From Campylobacteraceae bacterium (lineage in GTDB: Bacteria; Campylobacterota; Campylobacteria; Campylobacterales; Sulfurovaceae), in NCBI GenBank assembly GCA_026982175.1, contig JALSHP010000353.1:1-9574 (forward strand): a stretch of DNA of 9,574 bases. Reading direction: 5' to 3'. A program made the translations under genes and the position numbers. Of this stretch, positions 1 through 5,689 are shown one piece after another. The notes under the pieces are model-generated. The model was not told the DNA's origin, did not search any database, and was given only the letters and a program-made list of their open reading frames with translations. Every line of letters starts with the position of its first letter. Position 1 is the first letter of the stretch.

Positions 1-132
1 TAGCTCTTTTTGTGCTTCTATACTGCTTTTATTTGAATATTTTGCTTCTACATCGCTAATGCTATCTATATCTGCTTGGGCAAGTGTCGCCACACTTAAG
101 AGTGCTATAATTGAATAAGTTATTTTTTTCAT
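1..132 (-). CDS. N-terminal fragment of a small exported protein, function unknown
   Basis: An open frame of 44 codons starts with ATG at 132 and runs off the left edge. The protein begins MKKITYSIIALL and continues with a hydrophobic stretch ending AQA before an Asp. This is a typical Sec signal peptide, with probable signal peptidase I cleavage after residue 20. The visible mature part is hydrophilic and rich in Glu, Lys and Ser, suggesting a helical or coiled-coil periplasmic protein. A good ribosome binding site (AAGGA on the minus strand, 140-144) sits 7 nt before the start. A weak -10-like TATTAT lies at 177-182. No convincing terminator separates it from ptsI upstream, so it could be the third gene of the msrBA-ptsI transcript. 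The family cannot be named from 44 residues. The signal peptide and start are well supported; function is unknown. Confidence 0.75.
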   Translation of the reverse strand, partial: MKKITYSIIALLSVATLAQADIDSISDVEAKYSNKSSIEAQKEL

Positions 133-197
133 TGTTGAGTCCTTAATATTATTAAACAAGTTTTAATTTGTTCGGAATAATAGGTCTGGACTGTGGA

Positions 198-2066
198 TTA
201 ATCGTGTAAATTATTATTAATATTATTTTTTAAAATAGGTATAATTTTAGGTGATATAGAGAGATTTAGATAGCCTATATTTATTAATTTTGAAGAGGCT
301 GTTTCTAGTCCTGCAAGTTCACCACAGATACTAATGGGTTTGTCTGTATTGGCTTTTATATATTTTAATGTTTCCATTAAAACAGGGGAGCTTAAATCGA
401 CACTTAGTGTAGGGTGAGTTCGCTCAATGGCAAAGAGGTATTGGGTAAGGTCGTTTGAGCCAATGGAGTAAAAATCGACAAGTTTATCAAACTCTTTGAG
501 GGCAAAGATGACCGCGGGGACTTCTAGCATGATGCCAAATCGGATGTTATTAATATCTAGCTTGTTCTCTTTGGCAACTTCTTTGGCGATTTTTTTTGCC
601 TCTATGAACTCTTGGGTACTGCTGACCATTGGGAACATGATTTTGATGGTTTTTTTGTGTGACATGGTCACACCTACGGCTTTGAAAATACTTAAGAGTT
701 GTTCTTTAAATAGTGTTTGTTCTTGTAGGGAAAATCGTATGCCTCTTAGTCCTAAGAAAGGGTTGTCTTCTTTTGGGATGTCGATGTAGGGTAAGGATTT
801 GTCTCCTCCTATGTCTAGGGTTCTGATGGTCACGTCATCAAAGAGTTCAAAAACCTCTTGATAGGCTTGGGTTTGCTCTTGGATAGTTGGTTTATGTTCT
901 GTAAATAAAAATTCAGTTCGTAAAAGCCCTATGCCATCTGCTCCTTGCTCTTTTGCCTCTTTTGCTGTTGTTGGATTGGTGATATTGGCTAAGATTTTAA
1001 TGGCTTTGTTCTCTTTAGTCATTAATTTCTCAAAACGTTTCTCATAGGCTTGATGTTGCTCTGTTTTGAGTTTTTCTATTTTAGCGTAAGCTTTTTCTAA
1101 ATCTTGTGGCGTAGGAGAAGCAATAAATTGAGCAGAAGAGGCATCTAAAAGTGAGAGCGTGTTTTGATTTGCTATGTTTATTGTTTCATTGGCAATGATG
1201 CTTGGTATTTGAAATGAACGTAATAAAATAGCCACATGAGAGCTGGTTGAACCACTACTTAAAATGACACCTTTTATAGAGAGTTTACTTAAGGTTTCTA
1301 CTTCACTAGGAAGTAGCTCCTCTTTGCCAATTAAAAGAATATAGTCTTGATTGTCAGGTAAGCTAAATTTTCTCTCTACGCCCATGTGTGACTCAATACG
1401 TTTTTTAAGGTCTTGGTAATCAAGCATTCGAGATTCAAATTTGCCTCCACGAAGCTTTTCTATGGCTTGGTTAATGTTATGAAACTCTTTTTGAAAAACA
1501 TCAGAATCAAGTAGGGCTTGATGGGCTAAAAAAATTTCGGCTTCTTTTTTATCTTTATGTGCTTCATATAGCTTTTGTAAATCTTTGGCTGTTTGGCTTA
1601 ATGCCTCTTGTAAGCTTATAGAATTACTGTTAGTAATGCGTTCCTTAAAGTAAGTAATAGTCTTAGCTATGGCAACGCCTTTAGAGATAACACTCCCTTT
1701 GATGGCTTGGGCTTCATAAAATTCTTTTTCATCCTCTATTTGCTTTTTAAACTTATCTTCATTATCTTCTTGCATCAATTTTTTAAAAAACAGGGTAAGT
1801 TCTTCACTGGCTTTTTGGGCATCTTCTCCTTGAACTTTGAGAATAAAAGTATCTTCTTTTTCTAAAGATAAAGCCAAAATGTTAGGAACTTGTGTAGCCG
1901 AGGTCTCTTTGTTGTTGGCAAGTAGGCTAATGCTTGCATCATACTTTTTAACTTCATTGACAAACTTAGCAATGGGACGCAGGTGAAAACCATTTGATGA
2001 GGTAATAGTGAGGGTTGATGTGATGACTTCTTGTTTGTTAAATAATTTTTTTAAAAAGTTTTTCAT
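198..2066 (-). CDS. ptsI: HPr-Enzyme I fusion (phosphoenolpyruvate-protein phosphotransferase)
   Basis: A 622-residue fusion of the two general PTS phosphocarriers, expected in the cytoplasm. Residues about 14-95 are an HPr domain with the phosphoacceptor His28 in GFHLRP. Residues about 120-617 are Enzyme I: the phosphohistidine His277 in a variant GSTSSH motif (usually GGRTSH), then the PEP-binding barrel with GLLRTEFLF (Arg383), RTLDIGGDK (Arg415), IMLEVPA (Glu515), GSNDLTQY (Asn538, Asp539) and the catalytic Cys581 in ICGELAG. All core residues for PEP-dependent autophosphorylation appear present. The EI part is somewhat shorter than the roughly 575 residues of E. coli EI. The usual HPr Ser46 site seems replaced (ATQVPN). 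No EIIA domain is fused and no PTS permease lies nearby, unlike FruB-type or MTP proteins. The N-terminus (MKNFLKKLFNK) could form an amphipathic helix. No clear ribosome binding site; a perfect hairpin lies 4 nt before the start. Family assignment is firm; the physiological partner is unknown. Confidence 0.93.
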   Translation of the reverse strand: MKNFLKKLFNKQEVITSTLTITSSNGFHLRPIAKFVNEVKKYDASISLLANNKETSATQVPNILALSLEKEDTFILKVQGEDAQKASEELTLFFKKLMQEDNEDKFKKQIEDEKEFYEAQAIKGSVISKGVAIAKTITYFKERITNSNSISLQEALSQTAKDLQKLYEAHKDKKEAEIFLAHQALLDSDVFQKEFHNINQAIEKLRGGKFESRMLDYQDLKKRIESHMGVERKFSLPDNQDYILLIGKEELLPSEVETLSKLSIKGVILSSGSTSSHVAILLRSFQIPSIIANETINIANQNTLSLLDASSAQFIASPTPQDLEKAYAKIEKLKTEQHQAYEKRFEKLMTKENKAIKILANITNPTTAKEAKEQGADGIGLLRTEFLFTEHKPTIQEQTQAYQEVFELFDDVTIRTLDIGGDKSLPYIDIPKEDNPFLGLRGIRFSLQEQTLFKEQLLSIFKAVGVTMSHKKTIKIMFPMVSSTQEFIEAKKIAKEVAKENKLDINNIRFGIMLEVPAVIFALKEFDKLVDFYSIGSNDLTQYLFAIERTHPTLSVDLSSPVLMETLKYIKANTDKPISICGELAGLETASSKLINIGYLNLSISPKIIPILKNNINNNLHD

Positions 2067-2070
2067 GATA

Positions 2071-2099
2071 AATTATGCCTAATATTTTTAGGCATAATT
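2071..2099 (-). promoter_or_regulatory. Perfect 12-bp inverted repeat in the msrBA-ptsI gap
   Basis: The arms AATTATGCCTAA (2071-2082) and TTAGGCATAATT (2088-2099) are exact reverse complements around a 5-nt loop. They fill most of the 46-nt gap between the msrBA stop and the ptsI start. On the minus-strand RNA the hairpin ends only 4 nt before the ptsI ATG, and its 3' arm contains AGG, the only ribosome-binding-like bases there. No U-tract follows, so it is not a standard intrinsic terminator. It could act as a translational or attenuation hairpin, an operator, or an msrBA 3' end. The structure is certain; the role is inferred. Confidence 0.6.
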
Positions 2100-2112
2100 C
2101 TAGCATAAAGAT

Positions 2113-2970
2113 TTAGAAACGTTTGGTATAAATGTGACAATAAGGGGTGCTGTTTCTTAACTTATAATAGTTTTGATGCTCCTCTTCTGCTTTGTAAAAA
2201 ATATGCTCATTGGCATCTTTGATGGTGGTGGCAATAAACATCCCCTTGGACTCTAATGTCTGAATGAGTTTCTCGACAATGGCTCTCTCTTCATCGTTGT
2301 TAACAAAGATAGCCGAAAGATACTGTGGTCCAATATCTGGTCCTTGACCATTGGTCTGTTCTGGGTCATGGGTCTCAAAAAAGAGTTTGCAGAGATTTTC
2401 ATAGGAGATGACATTAGGATTATAAGTCACTTCAACGGTCTCTAAGTGACCTGTCTGTTTACCACATATCTCTCTGTAGGTTGGGTTTTGGGTATGCCCA
2501 CCCATGTAACCCGAGTCTGCATTAAATACACCCTCTTGTTGGTCAAACCAATACTCTGTTCCCCAAAAGCACCCTGAAGCAAAGTAAGCTTTTTTGTATT
2601 GGCTATTGTTATTAATAGACTCAAAGTTTAGCGAGATTGAGTTGACACAATGGCGTGTACTCTTAGGGGTCATCTGCTCCCCTTTAAATACGTGACCTAA
2701 ATGACCCTCACAGGTAGCACAGACAATCTCAATGCGTCTTCCATCGGCATCGGGTATCTCTTTGACCGCATCTTCAATGGTGTCGTCAAAACTAGGCCAA
2801 CCTGAACCTGAATTAAATTTGTCATTTGAGTTAAAGAGCGGGGTATTACACTTTTTACAGTTGTAAGTTCCTGCTTCATAAAATTTATCATATTTTCCTG
2901 TAAAGGGCATCTCTGTCCCTTTTTGTTCAATAACCCTTATCTCTTCAGCTGTTAAATCGTTATATTTCAT
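2113..2970 (-). CDS. msrBA: Bifunctional methionine sulfoxide reductase, MsrB-MsrA fusion
   Basis: Reduces both epimers of methionine sulfoxide, repairing oxidised proteins and free methionine with electrons usually from thioredoxin. Residues about 4-118 are MsrB: zinc ligands Cys38/Cys41 and Cys84/Cys87, the motif SGSGWPSF, and the catalytic Cys108 in RHCVNS. Residues about 126-280 are MsrA: catalytic Cys134 in GCFWG, the conserved HDPEQTNGQGPDIGPQY segment, and a likely resolving Cys278 in PYCHI. The domain order is B then A, the reverse of MsrAB proteins. No signal peptide, so cytoplasmic, unlike Neisseria PilB. In E. coli MsrB the motif is SGCGWPSF and its Cys is the resolving residue; here it is Ser56, so the MsrB half must be regenerated another way. 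Start is supported by AGGGAG (2976-2981) 5 nt upstream. It is divergent from lpxC and followed by ptsI 46 nt downstream. Confidence 0.96.
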   Translation of the reverse strand: MKYNDLTAEEIRVIEQKGTEMPFTGKYDKFYEAGTYNCKKCNTPLFNSNDKFNSGSGWPSFDDTIEDAVKEIPDADGRRIEIVCATCEGHLGHVFKGEQMTPKSTRHCVNSISLNFESINNNSQYKKAYFASGCFWGTEYWFDQQEGVFNADSGYMGGHTQNPTYREICGKQTGHLETVEVTYNPNVISYENLCKLFFETHDPEQTNGQGPDIGPQYLSAIFVNNDEERAIVEKLIQTLESKGMFIATTIKDANEHIFYKAEEEHQNYYKLRNSTPYCHIYTKRF

Positions 2971-3003
2971 ACTTACTCCCTAAAGATGTTTTAAAGTTTG
3001 GCA

Positions 3004-3012
3004 TATATAACA
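3004..3012 (-). promoter_or_regulatory. Putative extended -10 promoter for msrBA
   Basis: On the minus strand the bases read TGTTATATA, an extended -10 (TGn plus TATATA) about 34 nt before the msrBA start. This would give a leader of roughly 27 nt containing the ribosome binding site. No good -35 is seen 17 nt upstream. Campylobacterota sigma-70 promoters often lack one and use periodic AT-rich DNA, and AT-rich DNA is present here (3031-3060). Confidence 0.5.
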
Positions 3013-3110
3013 TCATTAAGCGAAAAGTAGCTATAAAGATTAAAAATAAAGTTATTTTTTTGACCATTCGACTCTTTTTTAGCTAAATGGTTACAAAGCT
3101 TACACGATTG

Positions 3111-3119
3111 TGTTATAAT
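3111..3119 (+). promoter_or_regulatory. Putative sigma-70 promoter of the lpxC-rimP operon
   Basis: TGTTATAAT is a perfect extended -10 (TG, one base, consensus TATAAT at 3114-3119). A poor -35 candidate (GTTACA, 3090-3095) lies 18 nt upstream, and the region before it is very AT-rich. Transcription would begin near 3126, leaving a leader of about 26 nt that includes AAAGGA (3136-3141) ahead of the lpxC ATG. This is the only strong promoter-like site seen upstream of the seven-gene operon. Confidence 0.7.
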
Positions 3120-3151
3120 ATATTCGTAAAAGAATAAAGGAATACTCTATC

Positions 3152-4036
3152 ATGAATCAACGAACCATAAAAGAACCTGTCGAAGTTATCGGTATTGGAC
3201 TCCATAAAGGTGAACCAATCAAATTACGTCTTGAACCATTGGGAAGAGATGCAGGGATTGTTTTTTATCGTGAAGATTTAGCCTTAAGTATTCCACTGAC
3301 TCCCTCTGCCGTAGTTGACACACAAATGGCGACAGTTATTGGTAATGAAAAGGGGACTATTTCTACCATTGAACATTTTCTTTCGGCTGTTTATGCCTAT
3401 GGCATTGATAATTTACGGGTGATAGTTGATGGTAATGAGATGCCTATTATGGATGGTTCAGCGGCCTCTTTTTGTCTGCTTTTAGATGAAGCAGGAGTGC
3501 AGGAGCAAGAGGGATTTAAAGAGATTATTCGTATTAAAAAAAGTATTGAAGTACGTGATGGTGACAAATTTGTACGCCTTGACCCAAGTCAAAATGCTAC
3601 TTTTGATTTTACGATAGATTTTGAACACCCTGTAATTGGTAAACAGTCTCAATTTTGCTCTTTTGGCACGAAGCCATTCATAGAAGAGATTGCACGGGCT
3701 AGAACGTTTGGTTTTGCACGGGACATTCAATATTTACAGAGTATTAACTTAGCATTGGGTGCATCGTTGAACAATGCCATTGGACTCGATGATGATAAAG
3801 TTTTAAACCCAGAGGGCTTAAGATTTGAAAATGAGTTTGCACGGCATAAAATTTTAGATGCCATGGGAGACATGATGGTGACAGGACATAATATTTTAGG
3901 GGCATACAGCTCTTTTGCAGGAAGTCATAAACTTAATCACGAATTAACCGTAGCTCTTTTAGCAGACAGAGCCAATTATGAAATAGTTTCACTAGAAGCC
4001 GTAGAGAGTCGAGCATTTTCAAAGAGTTTTGCTTAG
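3152..4036 (+). CDS. lpxC: UDP-3-O-acyl-N-acetylglucosamine deacetylase
   Basis: Zinc-dependent cytoplasmic deacetylase that performs the committed step of lipid A synthesis, removing acetate from UDP-3-O-acyl-GlcNAc. At 294 residues it is slightly shorter than E. coli LpxC (305). Visible family signatures are the N-terminal QRTIKEPVEVIGIGLHKG, Glu74-His75 in TIEHFLSA (catalytic base and zinc ligand), MPIMDGSA (98-104), RTFGF (184-188), zinc ligands His232 and Asp236 in RHKILDAMGD, and His259 in GSHKLNH. The set of catalytic residues appears complete. The start is supported by the N-terminal family match and by AAAGGA 10 nt upstream. First gene of the operon; its TAG stop overlaps a possible GTG start of the next gene by one base. 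Its presence shows a Gram-negative outer membrane. Confidence 0.97.
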   Translation: MNQRTIKEPVEVIGIGLHKGEPIKLRLEPLGRDAGIVFYREDLALSIPLTPSAVVDTQMATVIGNEKGTISTIEHFLSAVYAYGIDNLRVIVDGNEMPIMDGSAASFCLLLDEAGVQEQEGFKEIIRIKKSIEVRDGDKFVRLDPSQNATFDFTIDFEHPVIGKQSQFCSFGTKPFIEEIARARTFGFARDIQYLQSINLALGASLNNAIGLDDDKVLNPEGLRFENEFARHKILDAMGDMMVTGHNILGAYSSFAGSHKLNHELTVALLADRANYEIVSLEAVESRAFSKSFA

Positions 4037-4488
4037 TGATGTATGAACTTTTAATTATTCCTATTGCTTCTCCTTTGTTAATTGGGGTTTATAAAGATAA
4101 AGAACTCATAGAAACGATTGAGAGTTCAGGTAAAACGTCAGAGGTTTTACTGAAAATTTTAACGCAACTCTCTTTAAAATATGACTATAAAGATATTATC
4201 TATACTTCGGGACCAGGTTCTTATATGGCGATTAAACTCACCTATATTACTTTACGTTCTTTAGAAATTTTGAAAGATATAAGCTTTAATGCCTGTGAAG
4301 CTTTTGAACTAAATGGAAACAAACCGATTAAAGCGATGGGAAAATTGTACTTTATCAAAGAAAATAATACTATAATAACAAAAAAATTTGATGAGGTGTT
4401 AGAGCAGCGGTTTGCATTACCTTCCATCTTGAGTGAAGTGACTCTTTTAGACAATAATAGACCGTTGTATATTCTTCCTGCCGTGTAA
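4036..4488 (+). CDS. Short, divergent TsaB-like protein (tRNA t6A modification)
   Basis: A 150-residue protein. Its position between lpxC and thrB and the segment YTSGPGSYMAIKL (56-68), resembling the GRGPGSFTGVRI signature of TsaB, point to the TsaB family. TsaB pairs with TsaD and TsaE to make N6-threonylcarbamoyladenosine at position 37 of ANN-decoding tRNAs. Two things are odd. It lacks most of the second ASKHA-like half (typical TsaB is about 220-230 residues). The N-terminal DTS-type motif is also replaced: the residues there read IIPIASPLLIG. It may be a minimal scaffold for TsaD dimerisation. The start is either GTG at 4036, overlapping the lpxC stop, or ATG at 4039; AAAGAG (4021-4026) is 9 nt from the GTG. 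No other TsaB candidate is visible in the window. The family call is moderate, resting on one motif plus gene context. Confidence 0.7.
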   Translation: MMYELLIIPIASPLLIGVYKDKELIETIESSGKTSEVLLKILTQLSLKYDYKDIIYTSGPGSYMAIKLTYITLRSLEILKDISFNACEAFELNGNKPIKAMGKLYFIKENNTIITKKFDEVLEQRFALPSILSEVTLLDNNRPLYILPAV

Positions 4489-4507
4489 TTTTGATTACAA
4501 CATCGAC

Positions 4508-4513
4508 AAAGGA
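4508..4513 (+). promoter_or_regulatory. Ribosome binding site that fixes a TTG start for thrB
   Basis: AAAGGA lies 6 nt before the TTG at 4520, an ideal spacing. No ATG or GTG in frame lies between the preceding stop codon and the conserved SVPATSANLGPGFD segment that follows, so TTG is the best initiator. Confidence 0.75.
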
Positions 4514-4519
4514 AGTACT

Positions 4520-5416
4520 TTGTTTGTTTCTGTACCAGCAACATCAGCCAATCTAGGACCAGGTTTTGACACACTTGGTTTAGCCATTAATTTTCGTAAT
4601 GAAATTATCATTAAGCCATCGCGTTTCTTCTCTGTCTCCACACGTGGAGAGGGTGCTGAAAACCCGCATATTCGTAAGAATATACTTTTTATGAATATCT
4701 TCAATAAGCAGTTTGCTAAAATCAAAGGCTATAAAGAGGGTGACACAAGAGAGAATTTTCGATTTGAATTTACCAATCGTATTCCTATTTCACGTGGATT
4801 AGGCTCTTCTTCAGCAGTTATTACCGCAGCACTTACTTCAGCCTATGTTGCAGCAGGTGAGCGTTACAATAAACGTAAAATCCTAAATACTGCACTAGAG
4901 TATGAACATCACCCAGATAACATTACCCCCGCAGTAATGGGTGGTTTCAATGTGGCATGTGTGGAAGATAAAAAAGTCTACTCTAAAAAACGTAAAGTAC
5001 CAGAGTATCTAAGAGCTGTTTTGGTTATTCCCAACAAAACCATTTCAACGGCAAAGTCGCGTAATGTTTTACCTGATTTATACCGAACTGAAGAGATGGT
5101 TTATTCACTTTCACGCTCCTCTTTCATGACCTCTTTGTTCATGACAGAGTCTTGGGATTTGTTGAAGATTGCCTCAAAAGACATGATTCATCAAACACGA
5201 CGGATGAAACAATTACCTGACCTTTTTGAGGTACAGAAAATAGCTTTGGCAAATGGGGCATTAATGAGTACACTTTCGGGGTCGGGTTCTACTTTTTTCT
5301 CGCTTTGTTATGCCGATGATGCCGCCAAGATTCACCAAGCTTTGGCGAAAAAATTTCCTAAATTTAGAGTATTTACCAAAACTCTTGACAATTATGGTGT
5401 AACTTCAAAGAGTTAA
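4520..5416 (+). CDS. thrB: Homoserine kinase (GHMP family)
   Basis: Phosphorylates L-homoserine with ATP to give O-phosphohomoserine, the step before threonine synthase in threonine biosynthesis; cytoplasmic. The 298-residue protein has the three GHMP kinase motifs: PATSANLGPGFDTLGLA (6-22), the ATP-binding Gly/Ser-rich loop PISRGLGSSSAV (89-100), and the C-terminal LSGSGSTFF (252-260). The family segment EYEHHPDNITPAVMGG (127-141) is intact. Length is normal for bacterial ThrB (about 300). Translation appears to begin at TTG, with AAAGGA 6 nt upstream; the start sits right where ThrB proteins begin. It lies 31 nt after the tsaB-like gene and 21 nt before ylxR, within the lpxC-rimP operon. 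No sign of breakage or of differing composition. Confidence 0.95.
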   Translation: MFVSVPATSANLGPGFDTLGLAINFRNEIIIKPSRFFSVSTRGEGAENPHIRKNILFMNIFNKQFAKIKGYKEGDTRENFRFEFTNRIPISRGLGSSSAVITAALTSAYVAAGERYNKRKILNTALEYEHHPDNITPAVMGGFNVACVEDKKVYSKKRKVPEYLRAVLVIPNKTISTAKSRNVLPDLYRTEEMVYSLSRSSFMTSLFMTESWDLLKIASKDMIHQTRRMKQLPDLFEVQKIALANGALMSTLSGSGSTFFSLCYADDAAKIHQALAKKFPKFRVFTKTLDNYGVTSKS

Positions 5417-5437
5417 TAACAAAAGTTAGGTATAATT

Positions 5438-5689
5438 ATGCGAAAAAATGAACCAGTACGCATGTGTATAACATGTAGAGAACGAGAGCCTCAACAAAAA
5501 CTAATTCGACTGCAAGAGAAAAACAGTAACATTTTTCCTTATTCAGGACATGGTCGGAGTTTTTATATTTGTACGGGCTGTTGTGAAAACGAAAAAAAAG
5601 TAAAAGGTTTGATGAAACGTTTTCGGCTCTCTAGTGAAGATAGTGAACAGTTTGTTAAGTATTTAAAGGAGTTAGATAAGAATGGATAG
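5438..5689 (+). CDS. ylxR: YlxR/DUF448 family RNA-binding protein
   Basis: An 83-residue basic protein with the YlxR pattern: PVRMCITCRER near the N-terminus, KLIRL (21-25), and HGRSFYICTGC (38-48). Relatives sit beside infB in many bacteria; the Bacillus subtilis protein has been linked to RNase P and renamed RnpM. Two CxxC pairs (Cys10/Cys13 and Cys45/Cys48) could bind a metal, as in several cysteine-containing members, whereas the structurally studied streptococcal protein, as I recall it, lacks them. It is preceded by a weak site (TTAGG, 5426-5430) 7 nt before ATG. Its stop overlaps the infB start by 8 nt, which suggests translational coupling. Family assignment is good; the exact function in this lineage is not established. 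Confidence 0.9.
   Translation: MRKNEPVRMCITCREREPQQKLIRLQEKNSNIFPYSGHGRSFYICTGCCENEKKVKGLMKRFRLSSEDSEQFVKYLKELDKNG

Noticed and set aside
155..172. AACAA/TTGTT dyad between ptsI and the left-edge gene as a terminator
   Set aside because: The stem is 5 bp and nearly all A/T, with no U-tract; too weak to call.
496..789. A 97-codon plus-strand open frame within ptsI
   Set aside because: It lies antisense to the conserved EI barrel; Met/Ser/Leu-rich shadow protein with no supporting signals.
3063..3091. ACCATT/AATGGT inverted repeat near the lpxC -35 region as an operator
   Set aside because: Only 6-bp arms separated by 17 nt; expected by chance in a region this size.
5431..5436. TATAAT just before the ylxR start as an internal promoter
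   Set aside because: It has no TG extension and no plausible -35, and a start site from it would fall inside ylxR. It sits between a ribosome binding site and start codon in AT-rich DNA, so chance is likely.
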